A stretch of 64,000 nt of DNA from Cellulomonas uda (GTDB taxonomy: Bacteria; Actinomycetota; Actinomycetes; Actinomycetales; Cellulomonadaceae). The translations under genes and the position numbers were made by a program. The DNA is taken from NCBI RefSeq assembly GCF_006538705.1, contig NZ_BJLP01000012.1, positions 1-64,000 on the forward strand, in the 5' to 3' direction. Below are positions 34,347 to 42,687 of this stretch, in pieces. The notes beneath the pieces are model-generated. The model worked only from the letters and a program-made list of their open reading frames with translations. It did not search any database and was not told where the DNA came from. The first letter of the stretch is position 1, and the number at the start of each line of letters is the position of its first letter.

Positions 34347-35269
34347 CTAGCCGCGGTCCGAGCCGCGGATGCGGTCGGCCACGGCCGCCTCGACCTCGGG
34401 GCGCAGCGACTGCGCGAACGTGCGCGTGAGGTGGCCGTGGTCGAAGTACACGATCGCGCCGCCGACGACGTCGTGGCACCGGCCGTCCCAGCAGAGCACG
34501 TGGTCGAGGTCGAGCACCGAGACGAGGCCGCTCGCGTCGTCGGCCGCGGCCTCGGCGAGCGGGTCCGGCTCGATCGCGACGTCCACACGCGCGTCGTCGT
34601 GACGAAGTACGCACGCGCCGGGTCGGCGGCGGTGAGCGACGCGCTCCACCACAGCGACGCGAGCGTCACGGCCGCGACGACGACGCCCGCGACGGCCCGG
34701 CGTCGACCGGTGCGGCGCGCGACGAGCGCGGCGGCGGCCAGCAGCAGCGGCCACACGACGTAGAACTGCTCCTCGACGCCGAGCGACCAGAAGTGCTGCG
34801 CCGGGCTGGGGGTGGCGTCCGCCGCCAGGTAGTCCGTGGCCTGCTCGGCGAGCTGCCAGTTCTCCTGGATCAGGGTCGCGGCGAGCAGCTCGCGGGCGGC
34901 CTGCGTCAGCAGGTGGCTCGGCAGGAGCACGACGCTCGCGACGGTGGTCACCGCCAGGACCGTCGCGGCCGCGGGCAGCAGGCGCCGCACGCGGCGGGCC
35001 CAGAACGCCGCCAGACCGCGCAGGTCGGTCGGTGGGTGGCGCAGCAGGTGCGAGGTGATGAGGAAGCCCGACACGACGAAGAACACGTCGACGCCCACGT
35101 ACCCGCCGGGCAGCGCCTGCGGCCAGGCGTGGAAGACGACGACCGCCGCGACCGCGACCGCGCGCAGCACCTGGATGTCGCGCCGCGCGGGCGCGGCACG
35201 GCGCTCGCGCGGCGTCCGGTCGGAGCCGGCGGCCGCGGGCGGCCGGGGGAGCGTGGTCGTCGAGGTCAT
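34347..35269 (-). pseudogene. Acyltransferase-3/SGNH gene collapsed by internal deletion
   Basis: From ATG 35269 the frame encodes the first part of an OafA-like acyltransferase: DIQVLRAVAV, VFHAWPQALPGGYVGVDVFF, VSGFLITSHLLRHPP and LGVEEQFYVVWPLLL. At about 34583-34590, after YFVTTTRVW, the homology jumps and changes frame to the end of an SGNH domain (VLDLDHVLCWDG, VYFDHGHLTRTFAQSL) which stops at 34347. Intact relatives have about 650-700 residues, so roughly 350 codons (later membrane helices and most of the SGNH domain) are missing. In the first frame translation would run on as junk. It converges with the FHA gene. Confidence 0.85.
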
Positions 35270-35440
35270 GAGCTCGGCTCGCGGGGAAGGGGACGGCTTG
35301 CGGGGCCGGTGCCGGGTGTCGGCGACGGACCAGGGTAGGCGGACGGGCGCGTCCAGCGCGCCGCGGGCGCCGCACGCGCGCGGCGACACGCCGGGAGATC
35401 CGCGTGATCCTGCGGATCGGGCCCGGGCGCCGGGAGCCAG

Positions 35441-35471
35441 TTGGACTCTGACGCGAAGACTCGGATAAAGT
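35441..35471 (+). promoter_or_regulatory. Promoter of the tRNA-Gly/Cys/Val cluster
   Basis: TTGGAC (35441-35446) and TAAAGT (35466-35471) stand 19 bp apart and 47 bp before tRNA-Gly. The AT-rich -10 is unusual for this window and fits a strong stable-RNA promoter. No gene is seen in 35270-35517. Confidence 0.6.
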
Positions 35472-35517
35472 CTGGGACGCACACGGAACGCCGGTGAGAA
35501 ACCGGGGGACGTGCAGC

Positions 35518-35589
35518 GCGGACGTGGCTCAGTGGTAGAGCATCACCTTGCCAAGGTGAGGGTCGCGGGTTCGAATCCCGTCGTCCGCT
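35518..35589 (+). tRNA. tRNA-Gly (GCC)
   Basis: The acceptor GCGGACG pairs with CGTCCGC. The anticodon arm CACCTTGCCAAGGTG gives anticodon GCC, and the T arm contains GGTTCGAATCC. The 3' CCA is not encoded. First of three tRNAs in a cluster with tRNA-Cys and tRNA-Val. Confidence 0.97.
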
Positions 35590-35634
35590 CGGAGACATCC
35601 TTTCGGCTCAGGCCGCTGAGGACTGCGGTCTCAG

Positions 35635-35705
35635 GGTGGAGTGGCCGAGAGGCGAGGCAGCGGCCTGCAAAGCCGTATACGTGGGTTCGAATCCCATCTC
35701 CACCT
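35635..35705 (+). tRNA. tRNA-Cys (GCA)
   Basis: Acceptor GGTGGAG pairs with CTCCACC, followed by the U discriminator base typical of tRNA-Cys. The anticodon loop CTGCAAA gives GCA. The T arm is GTGGGTTCGAATCCCAT. CCA is not encoded. Confidence 0.97.
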
Positions 35706-35722
35706 CGCAGCAACACACCCCC

Positions 35723-35797
35723 GGGCGATTGGCGCAGCGGTAGCGCGCTTCCCTGACACGGAAGAGGTCACTGGTTCGATCCCAGTATCGCCCACCA
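35723..35797 (+). tRNA. tRNA-Val (GAC)
   Basis: Acceptor GGGCGAT pairs with ATCGCCC. The anticodon stem CTTCC/GGAAG holds loop CTGACAC, giving GAC. The T arm is ACTGGTTCGATCCCAGT. CCA is encoded at 35795-35797. Confidence 0.97.
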
Positions 35798-35800
35798 GCC

Positions 35801-35829
35801 AAGGCCCCAGGTCATCGACCTGGGGCCTT
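35801..35829. terminator. Bidirectional hairpin after the tRNA cluster
   Basis: AAGGCCCCAGGT and ACCTGGGGCCTT form a perfect 12-bp stem with a 5-base loop, directly after tRNA-Val. The stop codon of the convergent HAD/GH65 remnant (35812-35814) lies in the stem-loop. No long T run follows. Confidence 0.8.
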
Positions 35830-36662
35830 CGTCGTACCCGGGCTCGTGGCACCCAGGCTCGTCGTGCTCGAGCCCGTCGTGCCGGCTGAGGCAGCCGGTG
35901 CCGACGCCCCGTCGTCGGTCGGTGCGCCGTCGCTCGTCTGGAAGACGCCGGTGAACGAGACCGGTGAGCCCTGCGCCGCGGTGAACGGCACGTCGCGGTG
36001 GTCTCCCGAGACCGGGGGACCGCTCAGCACGGCGTACGTGACGCGCCGCGGCTCGATGCTCACCTCGAGGACCGAGCCGCGGATCCGCAGCGGGAACCGC
36101 AGCCGCCGACCACGCGTCGGGAGCATCGGGTTGAAGCGCGTGCCGCGCCACCGGTAGCCGGCGAAGCCCTGGACGAGCGCCATCCACGTCCCGCCCGCCG
36201 ACGCGACGTGCACGCCGTCGCCCAGGTTGCCGGCGGTCCGACCTCGCGCTCGTGCTCCGCGACGACCACCGCGCGACCCACCGTGCGTGCCTGGTGGAGC
36301 GTGAGGCTCGCGCGGTCCGCGAGGAGGGAGCACTCCTGCGCGCCGTAGTGGTACGCGAGCCACTTCGTGAGCCGCCCGGGCGGGAGCGTGATGCCGCGGG
36401 ACGCGAGGAAGTCGTGGACGCCGGTCTCGCGTGTCTTGCCGTCCACCGCCGACGCGTAGTCGGCGCGCTCGTCGAAGCGCGGCAGGTCCGTGCCGTGGTC
36501 CGTGTCCCACTCGGCGAGGAGCTCGTCGAACATGGACTTCCACGCCGCCGCGTGCACGGTGCGTGTGGTCGTGAGGACCCCGTCGAGGTCGAGGAGCACC
36601 GCGTCGAAGTCGCGAGGGGTGACGGGCGAGGGTATCGATCCTCCGCGGCCGGCGCCCAGCAC
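35812..36662 (-). pseudogene. HAD phosphomutase / GH65 phosphorylase remnant
   Basis: Three fragments are joined. From about 36640 to 36375 is the start of a beta-phosphoglucomutase-like HAD protein (DAVLLDLDGVLTTTRTVHAA, GKTRETGVHDFLASRGI). From 36374 to about 36237 is a piece from the middle of a GH65 disaccharide phosphorylase (KWLAYHYG, LLADRASLTLHQARTV). After a frame change, 36236 to 35812 encodes the GH65 C-terminus (AGNLGDGVHVASAGGTWMAL, LVQGFAGYRWRGTRFNPMLP). Such HAD and GH65 genes are normally neighbours in trehalose or kojibiose use. At least two deletions have removed most of both. The 5' end shown is a nominal GTG; no good start is visible. Confidence 0.8.
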
Positions 36663-36797
36663 ACCCGGCTGGCCGTTCAGCCGGCTCGGGGCGCCGCTCG
36701 CTCCGAGCGTTCTCTCGCGAGCCGCAGGCGTCAACCGGGCGCCCGACCAGCCGCTCGACGCTCCCGGACGCCCCGACCCGGGCGTGAGTGCGGCGGT

Positions 36798-36803
36798 TAC
36801 CGT
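36798..36803 (+). promoter_or_regulatory. -10 box of a probable leaderless pabB mRNA
   Basis: TACCGT ends six bases before the GTG at 36810, so transcription would start at or next to the start codon. No ribosome site is seen and no good -35 box. Confidence 0.5.
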
Positions 36804-36809
36804 GTGCGC

Positions 36810-37943
36810 GTGCCCGAGTCCGCAGCCCACGCCCGGTTCGCCGGCCTGCGGCTGCGCGGGCTCGTCGAGTGCGTCGACGTGCGCCTGCAGCCCGAGCGGC
36901 TCGCGGAGCCCGGCTGGTGGGCGCTCGTCGGCGAGTTCGAGGGGCGCGTGCGCGCATGGCGGTTCGAGGAGGCGGACACCGCGCCCGCGGGCGGTGGCGC
37001 GGGGTGGGTCGGCCCGCGTGCGGCGGACTGGGTGAGCTCGCTCACGCGGGAGGAGTACGTGCGGGCCGTCGAGTCCGTCCGCGCGCATGTCCGTGAGGGC
37101 GACGTCTACCAGGCGAACGTCTGCCGGGTGCTCTGCGCCGAGCTCGGGTCCGCCGACGACGAGCCTGACGCGGCCGCTCTCGCGGACGTCCTGGCGGCCG
37201 GCAACCCGGCGCCGTACGCCGGCTACGTGCACGTCCCGCGGGGGAGTGTCGGGGACGGGGGCACGGACCGCTTGGACGGGCACCGGGACGACGAGGGGGT
37301 GTGGGTCGTGACCGCGTCACCCGAGCTGTTCCTGAGGGTCGAGGACGGCGTCGTGACCTCCGCGCCGATCAAGGGCACCGCGACGACCCGCGACGGGCTG
37401 ACCCCCAAGGACGTCGCGGAGAACGTCATGATCACCGACCTCGTCCGCAACGACCTGCAGCGGGTCTGCGAGCCGGGGACGGTCGAGGTCACGACGCTCC
37501 TGGGGGTCGAGGAGCACCCGGGCCTCGTGCACCTCGTGTCGACCGTGCGCGGGACGCTCGCGGCACCGCACCGCGGGTCCGGCGCGCTGTGGCCCGCGCT
37601 GCTGGAGGCGACGTTCCCGCCCGGCTCGGTGGCGGGCGCGCCCAAGTCGTCGGCGCTGCGCGTCATCGACGAGGTGGAGCCCGTGGCGCGCGGGCCGTAC
37701 TGCGGTTTCGTCGGGTGGGTGCACGTGGCGCCGGACGGTGGGGTCCGCGCGGAGCTGGCGGTGGGGATCCGGACGTTCTGGTGGGAGCCGGACGCCGACG
37801 GGCGAGGCCGGTTGCGGTTCGGCACGGGCGCGGGCATCACGTGGGGGAGCGACGCGCGCGCCGAGTGGGCCGAGACCGAGCTCAAGGCCGCGCGGCTCGT
37901 CGCACTCGCGTCCCGGGACGCAGGTCCGGGGATGTCAGACTGA
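36810..37943 (+). CDS. pabB: Aminodeoxychorismate synthase component I PabB
   Basis: This chorismate-binding enzyme (377 aa) forms 4-amino-4-deoxychorismate for folate synthesis. Motifs are EYVRAVESVRAHVREGDVYQ (core YQANVCR), SPELFLR, PIKGTATTRDGLT, VMITDLVRNDLQRVC and FPPGSVAGAPK, all of the PabB/TrpE catalytic domain. The N-terminal part is short compared with TrpE. I chose GTG 36810 because a -10 hexamer sits six bases upstream; GTG 36804 is in frame too. pabC follows 4 bp downstream; the glutamine amidotransferase component PabA is not in the window. Confidence 0.9.
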   Translation: MPESAAHARFAGLRLRGLVECVDVRLQPERLAEPGWWALVGEFEGRVRAWRFEEADTAPAGGGAGWVGPRAADWVSSLTREEYVRAVESVRAHVREGDVYQANVCRVLCAELGSADDEPDAAALADVLAAGNPAPYAGYVHVPRGSVGDGGTDRLDGHRDDEGVWVVTASPELFLRVEDGVVTSAPIKGTATTRDGLTPKDVAENVMITDLVRNDLQRVCEPGTVEVTTLLGVEEHPGLVHLVSTVRGTLAAPHRGSGALWPALLEATFPPGSVAGAPKSSALRVIDEVEPVARGPYCGFVGWVHVAPDGGVRAELAVGIRTFWWEPDADGRGRLRFGTGAGITWGSDARAEWAETELKAARLVALASRDAGPGMSD

Positions 37944-37947
37944 CGCC

Positions 37948-38808
37948 ATGAGCGTCGTGATCTGGGCGGACGGTCGACTGCACGCACCCACGGACCGCAT
38001 CCTCACGGGCGTGGACCACGGCGTGACCGTGGGCGACGGCGTGTTCGAGACGTGCGCGGTCTACGGCGGTCGCGCGTTCGCGCTCACCCGCCACCTGCGG
38101 CGTCTCGCCCGCTCCGCGACGGGGCTGGGCCTGCCCGTGCCCGACGAGGACGCCGTGCGCGAGGCCGTCGCCGCGGTGCTGGCCGCCGCGCCCGACGCCG
38201 GTCGCCTGCGGCTGACCTACACCGGCGGTCCGGGTCCGCTCGGGTCGCACCGCGACGAGCCCGACGCGCAGCGCCCGACCCTCGTCGCGCTCGCCGGGCC
38301 GGCCACACGCGCCGCGACCAGCCGGGTGGTGCGGGTGCCGTGGGTGCGCAACGAGCGGTCGGCGGTCGCCGGGCTGAAGACGACGTCGTACGCGGAGAAC
38401 GTCGTGGCGCTCGCCGAGGCGCACCGCCGCGGCGCCGACGAGGCGGTTCTCGCCAACACCGTCGGCCTGCTGTGCGAGGGGACGGGGTCGAACGTCGTCG
38501 TGGAGCGCGACGGCGAGCTCGTGACGCCGCCGCTGTCGAGCGGGTGCCTCGCCGGGATCACGCGCGAGCTGCTGCTCGAGTGGGCCGGCGAGGCCGGTCT
38601 GCCGGTGCGGGAGGCCGTCGACGGCGAGCTGCGCTACGAGATCCTCGACGAGGTGCTGGCCGGCCGGGCGCACCTGACGCTGACGGGTTCGATCCGCAAC
38701 GTGTCGCCCGTGGTCGCGCTCGACGAGCGGGACGTCACCGCGGGGCCGCTCTCGCTCGCGGCCGCCGACCTGTTCCAGGCACGCGCGCTCGACGACCTCG
38801 ACCCGTGA
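37948..38808 (+). CDS. pabC: Aminodeoxychorismate lyase PabC (class IV aminotransferase fold)
   Basis: The product (286 aa) is a PLP enzyme of class IV. GLKTTSYAENVVALAEA has the Schiff-base Lys, and LLCEGTGSNVVVERDGELVTP and SGCLAGITRELLLE are conserved family segments. Next to pabB, the likely reaction is release of pyruvate from aminodeoxychorismate to give 4-aminobenzoate. A branched-chain or D-amino-acid aminotransferase role is less likely given the operon. It starts at ATG 37948, 4 bp after the pabB stop. Confidence 0.88.
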   Translation: MSVVIWADGRLHAPTDRILTGVDHGVTVGDGVFETCAVYGGRAFALTRHLRRLARSATGLGLPVPDEDAVREAVAAVLAAAPDAGRLRLTYTGGPGPLGSHRDEPDAQRPTLVALAGPATRAATSRVVRVPWVRNERSAVAGLKTTSYAENVVALAEAHRRGADEAVLANTVGLLCEGTGSNVVVERDGELVTPPLSSGCLAGITRELLLEWAGEAGLPVREAVDGELRYEILDEVLAGRAHLTLTGSIRNVSPVVALDERDVTAGPLSLAAADLFQARALDDLDP

Positions 38809-38859
38809 CCGTGGGGCCGGCCCGCGACCGGCGTCGGCACGGCCCCGGACAGCACGAGA

Positions 38860-38889
38860 GCCGGCCCCGTCGACGGCGACGGGACCGGC
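38860..38889. terminator. Hairpin between pabC and ssgA-like gene
   Basis: A 13-position stem with one mismatch (38860-38872 with 38877-38889) and a four-base loop lies between the convergent pabC and ssgA-like genes. It could end transcription from both sides. Confidence 0.65.
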
Positions 38890-38905
38890 GTGATGCTCGG
38901 GATGG

Positions 38906-39354
38906 TCAGGCGGTGAGCAGCGCGGCGATGAACGCCGAGATCTCCGCCTCCATGCCGAGATCTCCGCCTCCATGCGGTCGCTCTCCGCACCCAGCGGCAC
39001 CAGCTCCTCGGTGCGGGCGAGGAACCGGACGATGGGGTCGCTCGGGGCGGCGAGCAGCGCGCTGCCCTCCACCCCGCTCAACGACACGAGCGCGTAGTCG
39101 GGATCCTCGTCCCGCCACACCTGGACGTCGCCACTTCCGGCAGGCGCCTCGGACGACGCGTGCATGCCCATGGAGAGCAGCTCGCGGCCGATGAGCCAGG
39201 TCGACATGGTGTGCGGGCCGGTGAAGACCGCGCGCACCGTGTACGGGTCCGTGGTCCGGAAGGAGAGCTCAGCGCTCACCGGGATGACGCTCGCGTCACT
39301 CCCGATCAGCTGCATGGCGACGACCTCGACGACGTCATACGACGAATGCGTCAT
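38906..39354 (-). pseudogene. SsgA-like regulator, frameshifted by a 20-bp duplication
   Basis: From ATG 39354 (AGAGGGG ribosome site) the frame encodes an SsgA/SsgB-like protein: SAELSFRTTDPYTVRAVF, WLIGRELLSMG, GSGDVQVWRDED, LVSLSGVEGSALLAAPSD and FLARTEELVPLGAESDRMEAEIS. SsgA-like proteins help place division septa and FtsZ in actinomycetes. Near the end a perfect 20-bp tandem duplication (38934-38953 and 38954-38973) shifts the frame. The normal ending ISAFIAALLTA and stop at 38906 remain in the other frame; without one copy the protein would be 142 aa, the family length. As it stands the frame reads on to 37882, antisense to pabC. All conserved core is kept, so it may still function. Confidence 0.85.
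38934..38973. repeat. Perfect 20-bp tandem duplication in ssgA-like gene
   Basis: The unit GCCGAGATCTCCGCCTCCAT occurs twice head to tail with no mismatch. It looks recent because both copies are identical. The length is not a multiple of three. Confidence 0.95.
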
Positions 39355-39812
39355 CGGGTCCCCTCTTCTCGTTACGTGGGCTGTTCGTCCCATCATGGCA
39401 GTGCGATTGCCCGATTGGACCTGAAGTGCACCCAGGTTCACCCGGTGGGACGTGTGGTGAACGTGCTCACCGGGTCCGAGGATGCCCCCGACACCTCGCG
39501 TTCGGCCACCCCTTCGTGTGGTCGCGTCCTTGTTCCCTGCACGATCGGTCGGTCCGGGCGCGGACTTGAGGCCCGGGCGCACACTTTTTCGGTCGATTTC
39601 TGCCGGGCCGTCCCGGTGTGCGTGGCGGGGACCGTCGGCGCGGCGCCGTCCGGGCCGTGCGGCGGTCCCGCATCACCCGTCCGGGGGGTCGAGGACGTGC
39701 CCGACCCGCGGGTGGGACCCTGCGCCGGGCCCGGTTCGGAATCTGTGCGCATCCCGGGTAGCATTCCGTCTGCGCCGCTCACGGGTGGTGCACGTCGGCC
39801 CTGCCGGCGGAC
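39355..39812. other. 458-bp stretch without a gene
   Basis: This lies between the ssgA-like gene (leftward) and tRNA-Val (rightward). Apart from promoter elements I see one inverted repeat, ACCCGGTG at 39440-39447 with CACCGGGT at 39468-39475, which might be an operator. It is less GC-biased in places (CACACTTTTTCGG near 39580). No protein or RNA gene is recognised. Confidence 0.6.
39735..39764 (+). promoter_or_regulatory. Candidate promoter of tRNA-Val (CAC)
   Basis: TTCGGA (39735-39740) and TAGCAT (39759-39764) are 18 bp apart and lie 48 bp before the tRNA. Confidence 0.45.
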
Positions 39813-39887
39813 GGGCGATTGGCTCAGTGGTAGAGCGCCTCGTTCACACCGAGGAGGTCACTGGTTCGAACCCAGTATCGCCCACCA
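39813..39887 (+). tRNA. tRNA-Val (CAC)
   Basis: Acceptor GGGCGAT pairs with ATCGCCC; the anticodon stem CCTCG/CGAGG holds loop TTCACAC, giving CAC. CCA is encoded at 39885-39887. Acceptor and T arm are nearly the same as in tRNA-Val (GAC) at 35723, about 4 kb away. Confidence 0.97.
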
Positions 39888-39893
39888 CCACAT

Positions 39894-39925
39894 CGACGAA
39901 GGCCGCCGCGAGGCGGCCTTCGTCG
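39894..39925 (+). terminator. Terminator after tRNA-Val (CAC)
   Basis: CGACGAAGGCCGCC and GGCGGCCTTCGTCG make a perfect 14-bp stem with a GCGA loop, six bases after the tRNA, followed by TCCCT. Confidence 0.85.
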
Positions 39926-40061
39926 TCCCTGGCCGCTGTCGCGCCGTGGCGATGCGCGCGAGGTCGGCGACCTGCGCAGGTAGCATCGACGGGTCCGCTG
40001 CCCGGCGGAGTCCCACGTCGCGCGGGTGACCGCGCGAGCTCCCGAGGAAGGCCACCACCCC

Positions 40062-42077
40062 GTGCCTGATCAGATCGCCCTCACCGTCGACGGAACCGCG
40101 ACCACGGTGCAGGCGGGCACGACGGGCACGGACCTCTTCGGTGACCGCAAGGACGTCGTCGTCGTACGCGTGGACGGCGAGCTGCGCGACCTGCACCTGC
40201 CGCTGCCCGAGGGCGCGAAGGTCGTCGAGCCGGTGAGCGTGCACGAGCCCGACGGGCTGGCCGTGCTGCGGCACAGCGCGGCGCACGTGCTCGCGCAGGC
40301 CGTCCAGGAGGTCAACCCGACCGCCAAGCTGGGCATCGGCCCGCCGATCACCGACGGCTTCTACTACGACTTCGACGTCGAGACCCCGTTCACCCCCGAG
40401 GACCTGCGCGCGCTCGAGAAGGTCATGTCGCGCATCGTCAAGGAGGGGCAGACCTTCCGTCGCTGGGACGTGACCGAGGAGCAGGCCCGCGAGGTGCTCG
40501 CGGACGAGCCGTTCAAGCTCGAGCTCATCGGCCTCAAGGGCGACCCGGGCGCGGCGGACGGTGCGAGCGTCGAGGTCGGCCTCGGCGGGCTGTCGATCTA
40601 CCAGAACGTGCGCGGCGCCGGCCGGGAGAGCGAGACGGTCGTCTGGCAGGACCTGTGCCGCGGCCCGCACCTGCCGAGCACCCGGCTGATCGGCAACGGC
40701 TTCCAGCTCATGCGGTCGGCCGCGGCCTACTGGCGCGGCAGCGAGAAGAACCCGCAGCTGCAGCGCGTGTACGGCACCGCGTGGCCCAGCAAGGACGAGC
40801 TCAAGGCGCACCTGGACCGGCTCGCCGAGGCGGAGCGACGCGACCACCGCCGGCTCGGCAACGAGCTCGACCTGTTCTCGTTCCCCGACGAGATCGGCTC
40901 GGGCCTGGCCGTGTTCCACCCCAAGGGCGGGATCGTGCGCATGGAGATGGAGGAGTACTCGCGCCGTCGGCACGTCGAGGCGGGCTACTCGTTCGTCAAC
41001 AGCCCGCACATCACCAAGGCCAAGCTGTTCCACACCTCGCGTCACCTCGAGTGGTACGCGGACGGCATGTACCCCCCGATGAAGCTCGACACCGAGTTCC
41101 ACGAGGACGGCACGGTCAAGCGTGAGGGCCAGGACTACTACCTCAAGCCCATGAACTGCCCGATGCACAACCTCGTGTACCGCTCGCGCGGGCGCTCGTA
41201 CCGAGAGCTGCCGCTGCGGCTGTTCGAGTTCGGGACCGTGTACCGCTACGAGAAGTCCGGCGTCGTGCACGGCCTGACCCGCGCGCGCGGCTTCACCCAG
41301 GACGACGCGCACATCTACACCACGCGTGAGCAGATGCGCGAGGAGCTCGGCTCGCTGCTGACCTTCGTGCTCGAGCTGCTGCGCGACTACGGCCTCGACG
41401 ACTTCTACCTCGAGCTGTCGACCCGCGACCCCGAGAAGTCGGTGGGCGACGACGCGACCTGGCACGAGGCGACCGAGACCCTGCGCGAGGTCGCCACGGC
41501 GTCCGGGCTGCACCTGGTCGACGACCCGGGCGGCGCCGCGTTCTACGGCCCGAAGATCTCGGTGCAGGTCAAGGACGCGATCGGCCGCACCTGGCAGCTC
41601 TCGACCATCCAGCTCGACTTCTTCGAGCCGGAGCTGTTCGAGCTCGAGTACACGGCTCCCGACGGGTCGCGCCAGCGTCCCGTGATGATCCACCGCGCGC
41701 TGTTCGGCTCGATCGAGCGCTTCTTCGGCATCCTCGTCGAGCACTACGCGGGCGCGTTCCCGGCGTGGCTCGCACCCGTCCAGGTGCTCGCGGTGCCGGT
41801 CGCGGAGCCGTTCGAGGGCTACCTCGACGACCTCGTCGCGCAGCTGCGCGCGCAGGGGATCCGCGCGGAGGTGGACCGTTCCGACGACCGCTTCGGCAAG
41901 AAGATCCGCAACGCGAGCACGCAGAAGATCCCGTTCGTGCTCATCGCGGGCGGCGAGGACGTCGAGGCGGGTGCGGTCTCGTTCCGCTACCGCGACGGCC
42001 GCCAGGAGAACGGGGTGCCGGTGGCCGAGGCGGTCGAGCGGATCGTCGCCGCGGTCCGCGACCACACGCAGGTCTGA
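40062..42077 (+). CDS. thrS: Threonyl-tRNA synthetase ThrS
   Basis: ThrS (671 aa) charges tRNA-Thr. It has the TGS domain at the N-terminus, the editing domain with [12 protein letters not shown], class II motifs such as [12 protein letters not shown] and [20 protein letters not shown], and the C-terminal anticodon-binding domain ([13 protein letters not shown]). The GTG at 40062 has GAGGAAGG ten bases upstream and is preferred over the GTG at 40026, which lies before that site. A TAGCAT hexamer at 39981-39986 may be the -10. I see no T-box-like leader. It heads a row of genes running to pimA and beyond. Confidence 0.97.
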   Translation: MPDQIALTVDGTATTVQAGTTGTDLFGDRKDVVVVRVDGELRDLHLPLPEGAKVVEPVSVHEPDGLAVLRHSAAHVLAQAVQEVNPTAKLGIGPPITDGFYYDFDVETPFTPEDLRALEKVMSRIVKEGQTFRRWDVTEEQAREVLADEPFKLELIGLKGDPGAADGASVEVGLGGLSIYQNVRGAGRESETVVWQDLCRGPHLPSTRLIGNGFQLMRSAAAYWRGSEKNPQLQRVYGTAWPSKDELKAHLDRLAEAERRDHRRLGNELDLFSFPDEIGSGLAVFHPKGGIVRMEMEEYSRRRHVEAGYSFVNSPHITKAKLFHTSRHLEWYADGMYPPMKLDTEFHEDGTVKREGQDYYLKPMNCPMHNLVYRSRGRSYRELPLRLFEFGTVYRYEKSGVVHGLTRARGFTQDDAHIYTTREQMREELGSLLTFVLELLRDYGLDDFYLELSTRDPEKSVGDDATWHEATETLREVATASGLHLVDDPGGAAFYGPKISVQVKDAIGRTWQLSTIQLDFFEPELFELEYTAPDGSRQRPVMIHRALFGSIERFFGILVEHYAGAFPAWLAPVQVLAVPVAEPFEGYLDDLVAQLRAQGIRAEVDRSDDRFGKKIRNASTQKIPFVLIAGGEDVEAGAVSFRYRDGRQENGVPVAEAVERIVAAVRDHTQV

Positions 42078-42080
42078 GCC

Positions 42081-42683
42081 GTGGCTGACGACCGGCACCG
42101 TCCGGACGCCGGCGTGACGGGTCCCGAGCTCGTCGACGCGCGCGATCTCGCCGGCGAGCCGGACGGCTTCCAGCGGCTGTGGACCCCGCACCGCATGGCG
42201 TACATCGGCGGGGAGAACAAGCCCGTCGACGCCGCCGCGGGGCCCGGCTGCCCGTTCTGCCGCATCCCCACGCAGGACGACGAGCAGGGTCTCGTCGTCG
42301 CGCGCGGGCAGCGGGCGTACGTGGTCATGAACCTGTACCCGTACAACCCGGGCCACGTGCTCGTGTGCCCGTACCGCCACGTGCCGGACTACACCGACCT
42401 CACGGACGACGAGCTCGCGGAGGTCGGGTCGCTCACGCAGACGGCGATGCGCGTGCTGCGCGCGGTGATGTCGCCCAGCGGGTTCAACCTGGGGATGAAC
42501 CAGGGCGACGTCGCGGGGGCCGGCATCGCGGCGCACCTGCACCAGCACGTCGTGCCGCGGTGGGACGGCGACTCGAACTTCCTGCCCGTCGTGGGCCGCA
42601 GCCGGGCCCTGCCCGAGCTGCTCGCCGACACGCGGGCGCGGCTCGCCGCCGCGTGGCCCCAGCCGTCCACCACCGGGAGATGA
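42081..42683 (+). CDS. HIT-family hydrolase (AP4A phosphorylase-like)
   Basis: The product (200 aa) has the histidine triad AHLHQHVVPRW and the preceding CPFCRI with PYNPGHVLVCPYRHV, as in actinobacterial HIT proteins related to AP4A phosphorylase. These act on dinucleoside polyphosphates or other nucleotidyl substrates. The GTG start is 3 bp after the thrS stop. The gene order thrS-HIT-pgsA-patA-pimA is conserved in actinobacteria, so it is probably in the same transcript. Confidence 0.9.
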   Translation: MADDRHRPDAGVTGPELVDARDLAGEPDGFQRLWTPHRMAYIGGENKPVDAAAGPGCPFCRIPTQDDEQGLVVARGQRAYVVMNLYPYNPGHVLVCPYRHVPDYTDLTDDELAEVGSLTQTAMRVLRAVMSPSGFNLGMNQGDVAGAGIAAHLHQHVVPRWDGDSNFLPVVGRSRALPELLADTRARLAAAWPQPSTTGR

Positions 42684-42687
42684 CCGC

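Noticed and set aside
34347-39900. A genomic island or prophage integrated at the tRNA genes
   Set aside because: I see no integrase, no duplicated tRNA 3' end and no phage genes; the similar ends of the two tRNA-Val genes are explained by common tRNA structure.
40026-40061. Longer start for ThrS (GTG 40026)
   Set aside because: The good ribosome site GAGGAAGG lies downstream of it and is placed for GTG 40062.
39987-40061. T-box or other riboswitch before thrS
   Set aside because: The possible leader is only about 75 bases and shows no T-box sequence or specifier stem.
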